Shown here piece after piece: positions 45,628 to 56,968 of a DNA stretch of 64,000 bases (position 1 is the stretch's first letter; each line of letters begins with the position of its first letter). A program made the position numbers and the translations under genes. A model generated the notes under the pieces. It was not told where the DNA came from, searched no databases, and saw nothing but the letters and a program-made list of their open reading frames with translations. This stretch comes from Diphasiastrum complanatum (Eukaryota > Streptophyta > Lycopodiopsida > Lycopodiales > Lycopodiaceae): assembly GCA_029204225.1 (NCBI GenBank), contig CM055111.1:21666507-21730506 (forward strand), written 5' to 3'.

Positions 45628-45831
45628 AAAGCCTTTACATGTAATGCTATCATGGAGGTATGTTCCATGAATAGAGTATACTCTAAAATAAGAAGTGACG
45701 TTGATCATTGAGGGAGAGAGTTAAAATAGCAATGATCGACTTATACAGTGCTTTCTTAGTTCTAGAGTTATCGGGCAATTCTGTGTTCTTGTTGCACTTG
45801 ACGTTGTGCTATGGTGATTGATCTGGTCGGG
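45628..45831 (+). other. Copia 3' region and polypurine tract
   Basis: TTGAGGGAGAGAG at 45704-45716 is the polypurine tract; GTTAAAATAGCAATGATC after it may be the beginning of the original LTR, interrupted at 45832 by a second LTR. Confidence 0.5.
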
Positions 45832-46465
45832 TGTTTTCAATTGTGTTTTCTTAACTAATATGAGGCCAAAACTCATTTTAGACTTAGAGATTAAACTTTT
45901 TGAAGTTATATTTGTTTAAAATACATTCAATAAACACTTTTTGAAAGTGTGGGAAAGTTGGTAGTCAAGTTTGGGAGAGATTCAAATTTGAACTTTGGGT
46001 ACATTGAATCTAGTCCCAAAAATAGTAGGGTTTACATTTTGGAGGGAAAGCCAAGTGGCCAAATAGGGTTTGGACACTCTATAAAGGATGTAACTCATGG
46101 AGAGACACATATTCTTTCTTCTCTCTCTCATTTCATCATTATACATGGTTCTCTTTGGATTCTACTACTCATTGGTGCACTCTCATGTTATCTTGCAATT
46201 CTATGTGTAGAATGATCATTTATTGCTATTTTCGGTTTCACACATGTTAAATAAAATAGGGTACTATAATTACAGTAGGGTATTGTAATTGTACGGGCAA
46301 AAACTATATTTTATGTTTTGATTCATGTTTGATCAGTATCTCTTAGACTTTGCATCTCATTTTGTATGTAGATGCTGATTTTTCTACATCGGCAGGATTG
46401 TTGGTTTATTGTAACCAAAGATCAGGGACATGGATTGTATCTTGAATGATCTGGAATCCTTGACA
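45832..46465 (+). mobile_element. Complete Copia LTR, forward (634 bp)
   Basis: TGTTTTCAATTG ... CCTTGACA, TATA-like CTCTATAAAGG at 46078. No PBS follows; a truncated reversed LTR is fused tail-to-tail at 46466. Confidence 0.8.
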
Positions 46466-46882
46466 TATTCTACACACACGATTTCAAGATATCACCAAAA
46501 TAGTGCACCAATGGATAGATGAACCCAAGAGAACTCATGTATAAGCATGAAATGAGATGAGAGAGAGAGAGAGAATACTTCTCTTCCCACATGTGTATAG
46601 CTATATATAATAGGTCCATGCCTCATTAATGATCTTGGTTGTCCTCCATATCAAAAACCCTACAATAAATGTGGACTAGATTGAATGTCTCCGACATTCA
46701 AATTTGAATCTACAAAACTTGAGCTCCTACATTTTTCCTCACCTTCTAAAAGTGGTAATTCAAAAACATTTGAACTAAAATAACTTTGAAATGACTATCT
46801 CTAAGTCTAATATGTAAATTGGCCTCAATTGCCAAATAAACAAATATGACCAAAATAGCAAACTAGTTGACAATTTCTCACA
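46466..46882 (-). repeat. Truncated Copia LTR, reversed
   Basis: Reverse complement of 22017-22435, with a GA tract of about 19 bp at 46556-46574 and TATATATAGC. Its U5 third is missing at the junction. Confidence 0.75.
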
Positions 46883-47335
46883 TAATCCGCTAAGGAGGTC
46901 TATTAGGTGTTTTACAGCAGTATGTAACCAGAGTTGTGAAAAAACTTGCAAAAGGAGACAAGTGTCGGAGAGGGAGAGAGAAACTGGCAATGAATGCACC
47001 AAAATAAAAACTGGAATTGGGCGAGTTTCTACAAGCCTTATATAAGCCCCAAGCCTCCCTATTCATGTGCCCATGCAAATCTAAAACTCCCTAAAAGTGC
47101 TCTCCATTTTTATTGATACTCTACACATGCATTAGCAATCCTAAACCATATACTAGCTACAATAATTGTGTTTGGGCCCTCACAAGGTTATTAATTACAT
47201 TACTAGCCTCTTCCATAATAATGTGGCAGAACCAATAATATCAAGTGCTAGAGTACCATGTATCAAAGTCTAGGATTATACCAAATCCTATATATAGGAC
47301 ATGGATGTAACACTTTTTGATAAGAAGACAATCAT
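46883..47335 (-). other. Non-coding stretch, counterpart of 21561-22016
   Basis: Carries the TTATATAAGG element on the minus strand near 47040 but lacks the 115-bp interval seen in the first copy. Confidence 0.4.
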
Positions 47336-47778
47336 CAAGCATTGAAGACCTTTGGTAATACTTGCTATGTCAACTCAATCCTTTAAGGGGATTTTTTTTG
47401 GCTATAGTGAAGTAAGAAAAGCTTATAGATTTTACATTCCTAATTCAAAGAAAGTTCACATTTCTATGGATGTTATCTTTGAAGAGAAAAATGGGGATAA
47501 GCTTGATGTTGTTGATGCTGATGAATCTAATATTTTTGATGGTGATGAAGATGGTTTTTGGGATGGTGGTTTTTGAGATGCCAATTCAAGTCCTAAGAAT
47601 ATCCTCAAGGCAAATGACAAAGCCATCAAGGCTTACATATGATGAAAAGGGTACGCAAGTTGTGGAAGGTACAAATTTTATTTTTTCACATATTTTGGTA
47701 CATCTTCTTGTGTAGATGATGGTATGCAAATGGATGGTTGTCTTCATGAAATGGATGTTCGTTCAAATGCCATTTAGA
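47336..47778 (+). pseudogene. Copia post-integrase fragment
   Basis: QSFKGIFFGYSEVRKAYRFY, SMDVIFEEKNGDKLDVVDAD, then TKPSRLTYDEKGTQVVEGTN and, after a frame change, a CVDDGMQMDG-like stretch at about 47712-47740. RT does not follow. Same architecture as the integrase-only family at 26532-27834 but clearly a different lineage. Confidence 0.65.
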
Positions 47779-47885
47779 CTAATGAACTTTGAAAAGTCAA
47801 TGTCTAAGTCTAAAAACAAAGTTGGCCTCAATATGCCAAATATGAAAATATAGTAAATATGATGAAACTAGTTGATTATTTCACA
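47779..47885 (-). repeat. Copia LTR 5' end fragment, reversed
   Basis: On the minus strand TGTGAAATAATCAACTAGTTTC, matching the start of the LTR at 10315 for about 105 bp. Inserted or left in the 3' region of another Copia element. Confidence 0.65.
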
Positions 47886-48211
47886 CTTTACATGAAGTGA
47901 AATATGAAGAAGGCTTGCAAGTATTTGTTGATCACTCACATTTATTACTTGGTTGCTACTATTTTTCAGAGATATCGAAGGTGGAAGCATGGAGGAATTA
48001 TAACATTTTCATTTTATTTTGTTCTTCATGTACTAGTTTCATCTTTATATTTGGATGTAAGAAATAGTGAAGCATCCAACCTGGACACTATTATCTATAT
48101 CAATTATGAATGTTTCTATTTTGAACATTACAAAAGCATTGAGAGGAGGTCTTTTCTTAGAATGGAGATCATTCTTGAAAAGTTGTGTGGTAAAACTAGT
48201 TGAAGAGGGAG
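47886..48211 (+). repeat. Copia 3' region with polypurine tract
   Basis: Related to the distal half of segment R (ACATTTATTACTTGGTTGCT, AGAAATAGTGAAGCATCCAA) and ends in GAAGAGGGAG, the polypurine tract, before the LTR start. This copy shows what normally follows R. Confidence 0.6.
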
Positions 48212-48640
48212 TGCGAAAAATGTCAACTAGTTTAGTTGGTTTAATTTGGCAACTTGGAGGGCAAAGGTAGAAGTAAACTTAGACGAACATTTTTTTACGT
48301 AAATAATTCTTAAAAACAGTAATGTTACTATTTTTGAAAATTATTTGATAAGTCAAGCTCAGATTTGGACCAAATGACTTTTCGTAACTAGATACACTGA
48401 AACTAGTCACTTGATTAACTAGGTTTATGGTAAGTACTTGGAAAGTACTACTAATAATTGGCAAGTGGCCAAATGACATATTTTCTGCAATATATAGTTG
48501 TACGAGTGTGGAGAAAGCAATCAAGTTTTTTCTTGATGTTTGGAGAACTTTCTTTTTCTATCATATCATCTTCTTCTATCTCTTCTCTCTTTATATTGGT
48601 GATTCTAGTGTGTAGAAGGCATCTAAGCTTGTATGTCATG
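48212..48640 (+). repeat. Copia LTR (5' part clear, 3' boundary uncertain)
   Basis: Begins TGCGAAAAATGTCAACTAG after the polypurine tract and probably extends past TTTATATTGG at about 48590. Up to about 48430 it matches, inverted, 20673-20911; from about 48540 it matches 26291 onward directly. It thus spans the right breakpoint of the inverted block. Confidence 0.5.
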
Positions 48641-48789
48641 ATTCCACACATGTAAAGATTGTTGTATAGTGTGAGAAATTTCCAAAAATTGGAAAATCTA
48701 GCTTGATCAAAACTTACCATGTAAATTGTACATAGGAAACATAGTTTCATCATCTCCCCAGGTCAAAGTGGACGAAGGCGCATTTATGG

Positions 48790-50224
48790 TTTAAAGATCA
48801 AAGCACATTTTTGGATAATTCATGGTTTCTGAATTCTGGAGCAACTCAACACATGACCAATCAATGTGAGTTTTTCAACTACATGCCTTGCAGCACGAAG
48901 AAATTTGTTCATCTTGGGAACAATAGTACTCACAACTGTAAGATTGCAATTTCAACATGATCAATTTAAACTATTGTATGATTGAAAGGAAGAATGTCTT
49001 GATTGCAAAAGGTAAAAGACAAGGGAAGTTATTCAAACTAGATGCTTGTGTTATTGCTAACCAAGTTGGATGTGTTGCAAGTGAGCAATACCTATTCAAG
49101 AAGTTTGGCATAAGAGGATGGGGCACCTCAACTTCAAGTCATTGGAGGAAATGGCTAGCCTAGCAAGTTGTGATTGGTCTTCCAAGTTCCTTAACTAGCA
49201 TCAAGCATGTTCGTGAGTCTTGTGCTTTTACAAAGTCACGTAGACTACCCTATAATAGATCTATAGAGACTTTTCAAGTTGTCCATTCAGATATTCAGGG
49301 AATTACTACAAGTAGCAATAGTGGAGATAAGATATATGTAACTTTCATTGATGATTTTAGTATATTTTGTTGGATCTATCTATTAAAGAGCAAAGATGAA
49401 GTGTATGATGTCTTTGTCAATCAATTCTCTACAAAGATCAAGTGCTTGAGGAGTGAAAATGGTGGTGAGTATATCTCAACCAAGTTCAAGGCCTTTTGTG
49501 ATGAGCATGTGATCAAGAGGGAGTACACAAGACTCCAAGGAGACCACAACAAAATGAAGTAGCCGAGAGGAAGAATAGAACTTTATGTGAAAGTGCCAAA
49601 GCCATGAGGTTAGAAGCTAATATTCCAAAACCATTTTGGGATCAAGCTTCTTTGTGTGCTAACTTTATATGCAATAGGTGGCCGAGTGCTATATTGGATG
49701 GAAGAACACCTTTTAAGATGCTATTAAAGAGAAGGCCGAATGTCAAGTTTTTTAGAACTTTTGGATGCACTTGCTATGTCAATATAGCTCTTGATGATAG
49801 GACAAAGGAGTATCCATCTTCAAGGAAATGTATATTTGCTGGATATAGTGAGGTGACTAAAGCCTATAAGGTTTACATTCCTAGTACTAATAAGGTGATT
49901 ATTGGAAGAGATGTCATTTTTTATGAGGGGAACATTCCAAAGGTGTCTTCAAGTAATAATGTTGTGGATGGATCTAACATTCTCGATGGTGATGACATGG
50001 ATACTACTTTAGATGGTGATGATGAAGGACCTTCATCAAGTCAAAAGCCAAGGAGGACATCAAGGCAAAGGCAAACACCTTCAAGGCTCACATATGATGA
50101 GAAGGGTAAGCAAGTGGAAGTGACTCATTTTGCTTTTCTCACATGTTTTGATGATTCTTCTTGTGTAGATGATACTATGCAAGTGGATGGACATTTTCAT
50201 GATTTTACATCAAGTAATGGATTT
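48790..50224 (+). pseudogene. Copia protease-integrase fragment without RT, copy 2
   Basis: LNSGATQHMT at about 48830 again has Asn for the catalytic Asp. Next come MIERKNVLIAKGKRQGKLFK and VACVASEQ-like gag-pre-integrase DNA with a frame change, CESCAF counterpart RESCAF (first Cys lost), HSDIQG (integrase Asp intact here), VTFIDDFSIFCWIYLLKSKD, NGGEYIST, a stop at 49560, AERKNRTLCESAKAM, FICNRWPSAILDG, IFAGYSEVTKAYKVYIPSTN, SRLTYDEKGKQVEVTHF and MQVDGHFHDFTSSNGFGKQS. Partly better preserved than 26532-27834. RT is absent. Confidence 0.8.
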
Positions 50225-50911
50225 GGAAAACAAAGTTTGCTCAATGACTTTGATGGTCAAGTTGATGATCAAGAGGTTGATCTCAAAGGGCTTCAACAAG
50301 ACAAAATGTAAGGTGACAATTTGGAGCTGTCAAGAGCATCAAAGGAGAGTCAATTGGCAAAGATGTTTTGGATCTATTTCTGCAGGTGATTTAAGACTCA
50401 AGTAAGTTCAAAGGAGCAACAATCAAGTGTTGTTAAAGTTTACTTTGCTTGTTCTATCTCATGTATGAGCAATTTCATGTGAATGTGTGCAAATTGTCAA
50501 GATATGGTGAAACTAGCTACATTGTTTTGCATCATATTGATGTTAAAGTTGTACTAGAAATCTTGGCTGGCTTTGCTGATGGAAATGAAACTTTTGTATC
50601 ACTCATTCATGATCAAGTCATCAAGTGATGATGACATCTTTTGGCAAGATGGAGATGGAGGTGCATTCATGGAGTTTTATGGTGGAGACATATCAAGAAA
50701 GGACAAAGATGGAGGAGACAAGCAAGCAAGTGGTCATCACAGACATTTATTGTTTGGTTGCTATTAGTTTCCAAAGAGTTCAGAGTTGGAAGCATGGTGG
50801 AATCATTTCATTTCAATTCTATTTGGTTCTTCATGTTCTAGTTATATCTTGATGTACAAAATTGATGTAAGAAATAGTGAAGCATCCAATTACACTATCA
50901 TCAAGTAATGG
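50225..50911 (+). repeat. Segment R, tandem unit 1
   Basis: Same unit as 27838-28497, but it ends after GAAGCATCCAATTACACTATCATCAAGTAATGG (shown as two parts of the junction) and restarts, forming a tandem pair with 50912-51603 at a spacing of about 692 bp. The splice-like donor is changed to ATGTAAGG here. Confidence 0.75.
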
Positions 50912-51603
50912 ATCTGGAAAACAAAGTTTGTTCAATGACTTTTATGGTCAAGTTGATGATCAAGAGGTTGATCTCAAAGGGGCTTCAGCAAGACAAAAGG
51001 TAACGTGGCAATTTGGAGCTATCAAGAGCATCAAAGGAGAGTCAATTGGCAAAGATGTTTTGGATCTATTTTTGCAGGTGTTTTAAGACTCAAGTAAGTT
51101 CAAAGGAGCAGCAATCAAGTGTTGTTCAAGTTTACTTTGCTTGTTCTATTTCGTGTATGAGCAATTTCATGTGAATGTGTGCAAATTGTCAAGATATGGT
51201 GAAACTAGCTACATTGTTTTGCATCATATTGATGTTTAAGTTGTACTAGAAATCTTGGCTGGCTTTGCTGATGAAAATGAAACTTTTGTATCACTCATTC
51301 ATGATCAAGTCATCAAGTGATGATGACATCTTCTGGCAAGATGGAGATGAAGGTGCATTCATGGAGTTTTATGGTGGAGACATATCAAGAAAGGACAAAG
51401 ATGGAGGAGACAAGCAAGCAAGTGGTCATCACAGACATTTATTGTTTGGTTGCTATTAGTTTCCAAAGAGTTCAGAGTTGGAAGCATGGTGGAATCATTT
51501 CATTTCAATTCTACTTGGTTCTTCATGTTCTAGTTATATCTTGATGTATAAAATTGATGTAAGAAATAGTGAAGCATCCAATATGGACAGTATTCTCCTG
51601 TTT
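50912..51603 (+). repeat. Segment R, tandem unit 2
   Basis: Second tandem unit. An extra G makes one frame run through the intron-like interval (GASARQKVTWQFGAIKSIKG to LFLQVF). It is more similar to the copy at 59745-60416 (same GTAACGTGGC and the same extra G) than to its neighbour, so the pair is not a simple local duplication. Confidence 0.75.
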
Positions 51604-52135
51604 GATCAAGTTCTTATTAAGTTTGCATCTCTTTCATTAAGTAGATGTTTTTCTACATTGCCAATGGTGTAAACTGTGTTGTCTTCCATAACCAAAGAAC
51701 AAGAGATTAGGTTGGATTTTAATGATTCATATTTCTTCACAGATTAATCAATATCTTTTGAAGTTGTCCATGAAGTTAGAGCAAAGACTTTAGAGAATTG
51801 AGGGTGTAGGAAGGCCTGAAAAGACTAAAAATTGTTTTTTGAAAGGGTTCTTGGGGGATTTATGGCTAGAAATCCACAAGAGGATCATGCATGAAGTCAA
51901 TCAATCTTTATTTATACTCCTCCTAGCCATCCCAACAAGCTATCAGGCCTGTAAATTGGTGATCAGAGGCTTGTGTTCCGTCTCTATGAAGTTTATCGCT
52001 AAAGAACCCTCCCACAAGTTGAAAAATCTTCATTCTCAGCCCATACTACATCCCTTGACTTGAGTGAAGGCTTCACGGAAGTCTAATAAACTTTTTAAGA
52101 CTGTTGGTAATGTCCTAAAGTATAGTACTTTCACA
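51604..52135 (+). mobile_element. Copia LTR remnant plus LTR-like block, deleted copy
   Basis: Follows 28498 onward to GTTGGTAATGTC at about 52112, then jumps to CCTAAAGTATAGTAC, removing roughly 1 kb of the block seen in the other copies. Ends at the PBS. Confidence 0.65.
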
Positions 52136-52147
52136 TGGTATCAGAGG
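52136..52147 (+). promoter_or_regulatory. Primer-binding site, initiator-Met tRNA type
   Basis: TGGTATCAGAGG after TTTCACA. A leader of about 770 bp follows, in which the phrase GTGAGGGAGTG(C/A)TAGAA occurs twice (about 52607 and 52780), an internal repeat. Confidence 0.85.
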
Positions 52148-52919
52148 CAAGTACAAGAGCATAAGCCATTTATCAAAAGCAAATCCATTTTTAGCAAGTT
52201 TTGGTGCTAAAAACTAGTATTGAGAGGGCAAGCTAGAATTTTGATTTTGGTGAGGAGATTTGATCCCAAAATTGGTAGGGGTCCAAATCCGTACTATCCA
52301 CGTGTGGGCACCTCTGAACCTGCATTTAATGCATGGTATTCATTTGATCCACAGAAATTCAATTTGTGAGCTTTTGATGTAATTTTTGGTGGAAATCTTA
52401 AGATAAGCTACCAAGATTGAGTGCCATTGATTAGATTTGACTTAGGATCATGAGATCTAATTAATCTAGGCTGAAGTCAGGTCCTCTAAACTTGTTTTAC
52501 AGGTCTTGAAAGTACATTAAAAAGTGTGAGGGAGAGTTAGTCATGTTATTGTCCAAAAATTGCCAAAATTGGCAAGATCACATCATCTTATCTTCATTCC
52601 AACTTTGTGAGGGAGTGCTAGAACTGATATTATAAGTCCATTTGTTGGATTAGGAATCTAATTTGAGTGAGACACTACAAGAAAGAGACCTTAGTGAGCT
52701 TCTAGAGACAATCAAATCCATTTCTTGGCAAGATTTGATTGAAAAGAGTTTTCACTTCATCTTATTTTCATTTCGGCTTTGTGAGGGAGTGATAGAAATG
52801 TGATTATAAGTCCATTTGTTGGATTAGAAAACAAATTTGAGTGAAACACTGCAAGTGTGAGACCTTTGTGAGTTTCAAGTCAATCAGATCTATTTCTTGT
52901 TTTAGAAGTCACTAGTAAG

Positions 52920-53571
52920 ATGGGATCTGCTGGAGCATACCTTCTAGAAGCTAGTGAGAGATTGAATTCTACAAATTATGTTGTTTGGAAGGTTATGATG
53001 GAGTCACTTTTGGTGATCCAATACCTTTATGAGTTCTTGATTGAAGATGAAGATGAACCTCTAGGTGCACATGAGTTAGCTAGATACAAGAAGAGATCTT
53101 GGCTTGCACTTATTTGTGTGAAGATGAATGATTTGTTGAGAGAAGTATTAGCATGAGTGCTAAAGAGGCTTGGGAGTCTTTAAAATCAATCTATGAATCT
53201 AGTAAAATCAATCTATGAATATAGTCCTGAATGGTCTAGGAGATGACTTTGCAAATTTGGTCCAAAGTTTTGCCATCCAAGACACTTTGCCAACTATAGA
53301 AAAACTTCATAGTGTATTAGTGGCTGAAGAGTGTAGGATGCCCCATGCAAAATCTAGGATGAGTTCCTTGTCTTTGCAGGATGGTGATGAGAAAGCCAAT
53401 TTCTCATTCAAGGGCAAAAAGAAGACCAATGGAAAGAAGAAGCATCCAAAGGAGGCTAAAGAAGAGGATGATGCATCAAGCTCAAAGGACAAGTCAAAAC
53501 AAAAATGCTTCTTTCGTGGAAAGAAGGGGCATTATGCATCCGAATGCTACAAGAGGCTTAGTCACTTATGA
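52920..53571 (+). pseudogene. Copia gag with knuckle, internally deleted
   Basis: MGSAGAYLLEASERLNSTNY and ESLLVIQYLYEFLIEDEDEP (gag N-terminus), stop at 53154. About 180 bp present in the sister at 63400-63600 is then deleted at a short repeat (AAAATCAATCTATGAAT). Then come LNGLGDDFANLVQSFAIQDT, a Lys-rich linker, and CFFRGKKGHYASEC, a CX2CX4HX4C knuckle with its second Cys replaced by Arg. The fragment breaks at about 53562 into protease-proximal DNA of another Copia copy. Confidence 0.8.
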
Positions 53572-54160
53572 CTGAGTCAAGCAAGTGATCTACATGGCAA
53601 ATGATGGTTAGTGTTTTATTAAGGTATTGTCTCTATTCCTCTTACTCTCTCAAATACATGAAAATGTGTTGTTCATTCCTTCACTTTCAAAGATTCCTCC
53701 TAGTATTGGGACATTTGACAATGGACATGAAGTAGAGTTTGATGGAGATGCTTGTTACATAAAGAAGAGAGATGTAAAGGGTATTAGACAATGTAGACTT
53801 TAAAAGTGTGATGTCTAATCAAGGGTCCTTAATGACAAAGGAGGTGACAACAAATGCAAAGTCTCTTTCTCTTCTCATGTGTAAGCTTGTTCTATTCAAG
53901 TGTGCATTTTGCAAATGGTGATGATTATTTTGATGCTCCAATGAAATTATTTTTACAACAAGTAATATCACATGGTTTAATAAAAAAGGTAGATCAAGTG
54001 ATTAAATGTTGGATAGAATTGAGGTGCTTGCTAAGGCAAGATAGTCAAGAAGATGAGTCTTTTATCTTTTATGATTCATTCACTAAGGGGGAGTCTTGCA
54101 TAAGTAATCTTGATTGTGTTGTTATTTAGGATTGGAAAGGAATCAAAGAGGAATCAAGGA
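53562..54160 (+). pseudogene. Copia protease-downstream remnant, copy 3
   Basis: Begins at SLVTYD, stop (VKQVIYMANDG-like DNA), matching 40690 onward, so gag of one family is fused to the post-protease part of another. ENVLFIPSLSKIPPSIGTFD follows, then the linker and the unassigned frame HGLIKKVDQVIKCWIELRCL ending at 54129. Confidence 0.6.
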
Positions 54161-55774
54161 TCAAGTTTGACACTCATGTTCTGTAAGCGCTTTGTATTCA
54201 GCCTCAGTAGATGACAATGAGATAGTGGCTTGTTTCTTTGACATCCATGATATAGCTCCATCACCTATGAAAATACAATGAGTACTTATGGTTTTCCTAT
54301 CCATTTTTTCTCCCAACAAAGTTTGAATCTGAAAATCCAAACAAGTTAGGTGATGATCCCTCATACAATATGCCAAAATCTCGAGTTCCCATGATGTATA
54401 GGATCTTGCATAAATTAGCTTAATCTACCAACACAATATCTTAGATCTGGTCTTGTGATGGTTAGACAGATAAGTGAACCAACTAGCTTTCTATAGAGAG
54501 TAATGTCCTTGAAGGATCTTTCATTACCCCTTATAGTTAGCTTTACATTTGACTCCATAGGTATATCACAAGACTTTGCATCTACCATATGAAATCTCTA
54601 TAGAATAGAATCAGCATACATATCTTGACAAATGAAAGTAGTTTGAGAAGATCTAATCTCTTCTATTCCTAAATTGTAATGCAAAATGACCAAGATCATG
54701 CACTTCAAACTCCTTCTTGAGAGCACTCTTGATATCCTCCACATCTTGGTTGTCTCCACCACTCAAGATGATATCATCCACATAGATTAGCAAAATGGTA
54801 ATATCATTTTCAGAAAACCTATAATAAAGTGAATGATGATACTCACTCATAACAAAGCCTTGAGAGAGTAAAAAAGTGTTTAGGGTTTAGGGTTTAAGCA
54901 TACCAACTCCTTGGTGCTTGCTTAAGGCCATACAAACTCTTTTGTAGAAGACACACATGATTTGGCTTTTTAGGTCAAATGTAGCTCTCAGGTTGCTCCA
55001 TGTACACTTCCTCCTCAAGATCACCATTCAAAAAAGCATTTGTAATATCCAATTGCCATAGATCCCATCCATAAAGAGTAGCAAGAGAGATGATGACCCG
55101 AATGCTTACCATATTTGCCACAGGTGCAAAGGTTTCGTCATAGTCAATACCATGTTCTTGAGCATATCCTTTTGCCACCAACCTTATTGATTGTCTTCAC
55201 CTTGAATATCCATTTACATCCAATAGCTTTCTTGTCCTTAGGTGACTCCACCAATCTCCATGTTCCATTCTTCATAAGGGCTTGATACTCAAGATCTATT
55301 GCTTGGATCCACTCCTCTTTGTTCCTTGCTTCATCTACACAAGTAGGTTCATCAAAAGAAATTAGGACAACAAAGTGTGTACCTCCAACAACTTGCTTAC
55401 ATTTCTCATCATATGTGAGCCTTGAAGGCGTTTGTCTTTCCCTTGATGTTCTCCTTGGCTTTTGACTTGATGAAGGTCCTTCATCATCACCATCTAAAGT
55501 AGGATCCATCACAACAACATGAAGATTGTTAGATCCATCCACACCATCATCACTTGAAGACACCTTTGGAAAATTTCCCTCATCAAAAATAACATCTCTA
55601 CCAATAATCACCTTATTAGCAGTAGGAATATAAACCTTGTAGGCTTTACTCACCTCACCATATCCAACACATATACCTTTCCTTGAAGATGGATCCTCCT
55701 TTGTCCTATCATCAAGAGTTATATTGACATAGCAAGTACATCCAAAAGTTTTAAGAAAGTTAACATTCGGCCTC
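54161..55774 (-). pseudogene. Copia pol remnant (integrase end, RT, RNase H), reversed, copy 3
   Basis: Minus strand: RPNVNFLKTFGCTCYVNITL, ICVGYGEVSKAYKVYIPTAN, SRERQTPSRLTYDEKCKQV, WIQAIDLEYQALMKNGTWRL, GYAQEHGIDYDETFAP, LWQLDITNAFLNGDLEEEVY, LLIYVDDIILSGG (YVDD near 54785) and RNase H ISLSSTEAEYKALTE near 54180. Stops and frame changes are shared with copies 1 and 2. A telomere-type insertion at 54879 interrupts the RT palm just upstream of the YVDD motif. Confidence 0.85.
54879..54896 (+). repeat. Interstitial plant telomere motif (TTTAGGG)2TTTA
   Basis: The sister copies read GTGTTAAGCCTAGCATACC here (19795 and 41525). In this copy GTG is followed by TTTAGGGTTTAGGGTTTA and then AGCATACC, so telomere-type repeats replaced a few bases within the reversed RT. 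Confidence 0.85.
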
Positions 55775-55919
55775 TGTTGGAGGGTTTGCGGATATCGAGG
55801 CAACTCTAACCCTAGTTAGTAAGTGAGAGGGATTTGGCACCCTGTGTCTGTAAGTCCAACCCGATGATTGATTATTGTTGGATTTTCTAATTCTTATGCT
55901 TTTTGTGAGAGAGAAAGGG
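55775..55919 (+). repeat. Gypsy-like LTR, truncated
   Basis: Starts TGTTGGAGGGTTTGCGG at the same Copia integrase position as 42413, then breaks at GAGAGAAAGGGA into leader DNA; the distal LTR and PBS are deleted. Confidence 0.75.
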
Positions 55920-56280
55920 ATTTTGCTTGATTTGAGTGGATAATCTTGTTTAAAATCTAATCTGATTGTTGAGCAAGGAAAGCTATTCAGATCACCATTC
56001 TTAAGATCCATTTGGATTTGAGAAATCAGAGAAAACAACAAAAATCGGTGAATTCTGTCATATTTGAGCAAAACAGAGACGAAATCGTCATCGGATCTGA
56101 TAACATTTTAACCTCTTACTAAAAAACGTTCGCCAAGTTTCAAGAAGCTTTGGTTTCATTCACAAAACCTTCAAATTGAAGGGCGAAGTTTAATTCCAAG
56201 CAGATTTGCAAAACCATCAGAAAACACCAAAAAACCATCAAAAACCTAAAAAATACAACAAAAGAACATTCGTGTAGTGG
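55920..56280 (+). repeat. Gypsy-like leader, forward, PBS-less
   Basis: Matches 42905-43265 (TTGAGTGGATAATCTTG, ATCCATTTGGATTTGAG). Confidence 0.55.
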
Positions 56281-56763
56281 GTTTCTTTCCCTGCCTAACC
56301 TCAAACCAAGATCTAGTCAATCTAGCATCAAGGAGACGAAGTTAGTTGTCACGTGTAGATTCGTTCCCATGAGAGCGATACTATAGTTTAGATTTCAGCA
56401 TGAATCGAAGATCCACATCTAACTCTAACATCCATTCTGCAAGATGCATACTCATTATGGCGTTTCAGCTCACGTATGATCCGTTTAGGTAGACCTGACA
56501 AAAATCACATAATCATGGCATTTTTGTTAATTAGCTCAGGTTTGCACTCAGATCTGAGGTGTTTCACCCTTTCAATGTAATCTCGAACCATTTTCCGCTT
56601 TCCCATTTTAATTTTACTTAAAAGTAGGAAAGGGTCTTCCATACAACTTTCGAGGTTTGAATCGTGTGATAAGGGCTCTTTTAACAACCTCCCAATTTCA
56701 TCTTGATTATAGTATCAATCTTGTGCTGTGCCTGTTAAGGCCATAGGAAACAACTTAAGTTTA
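56281..56763 (-). pseudogene. Gypsy LTR fragment and gag core, reversed, copy 3
   Basis: LTR fragment to about 56410, then on the minus strand the gag core DNA (ITRFES, stop, MEDPFLLLSKIKMGKRKMVR, DYIERVKHLRSECKPELI). A small deletion near 56695 removes the ERTYWEA-type stretch. It ends at 56763 where a Copia 3' end fragment is inserted. Confidence 0.65.
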
Positions 56764-56968
56764 TCTTGGGGAAAAGCTTTAAGTAAAGAAAAGTTTGAAA
56801 CTTTTAGAGCGAAACTTGGCTTAGGCCAGATCATGTAAAAAGTCTTTACATGTAATGCTATCATGGAGGTATGTTCCATGAATAGAGTATACTCTAAAAT
56901 AAGAAGTGACGTTGATCATTGAGGGAGAGAGTTAAAATAGCAATGATCAACTTATACAATGCTTTCTT
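56764..56968 (+). repeat. Copia RNase H end and 3' region inserted in Gypsy gag
   Basis: GCTTTAAGTAAAGAAAAGTT to the natural stop (KALSKEKFETFRAKLGLG), then the polypurine tract TTGAGGGAGAGAG and AATAGCAATGATCAAC, ending in GCTTTCTTA. It matches 45565-45768. It is bordered on both sides by GAATCGTGTGATAAGGGCTC (56659 and 56972). Confidence 0.7.

Noticed and set aside
45949..46215. 88-codon open frame present three times (45949, 58054, and 22952 reversed)
   Set aside because: It lies wholly inside a complete LTR and spans its TATA region; conservation reflects LTR duplication, and no domain is recognisable.
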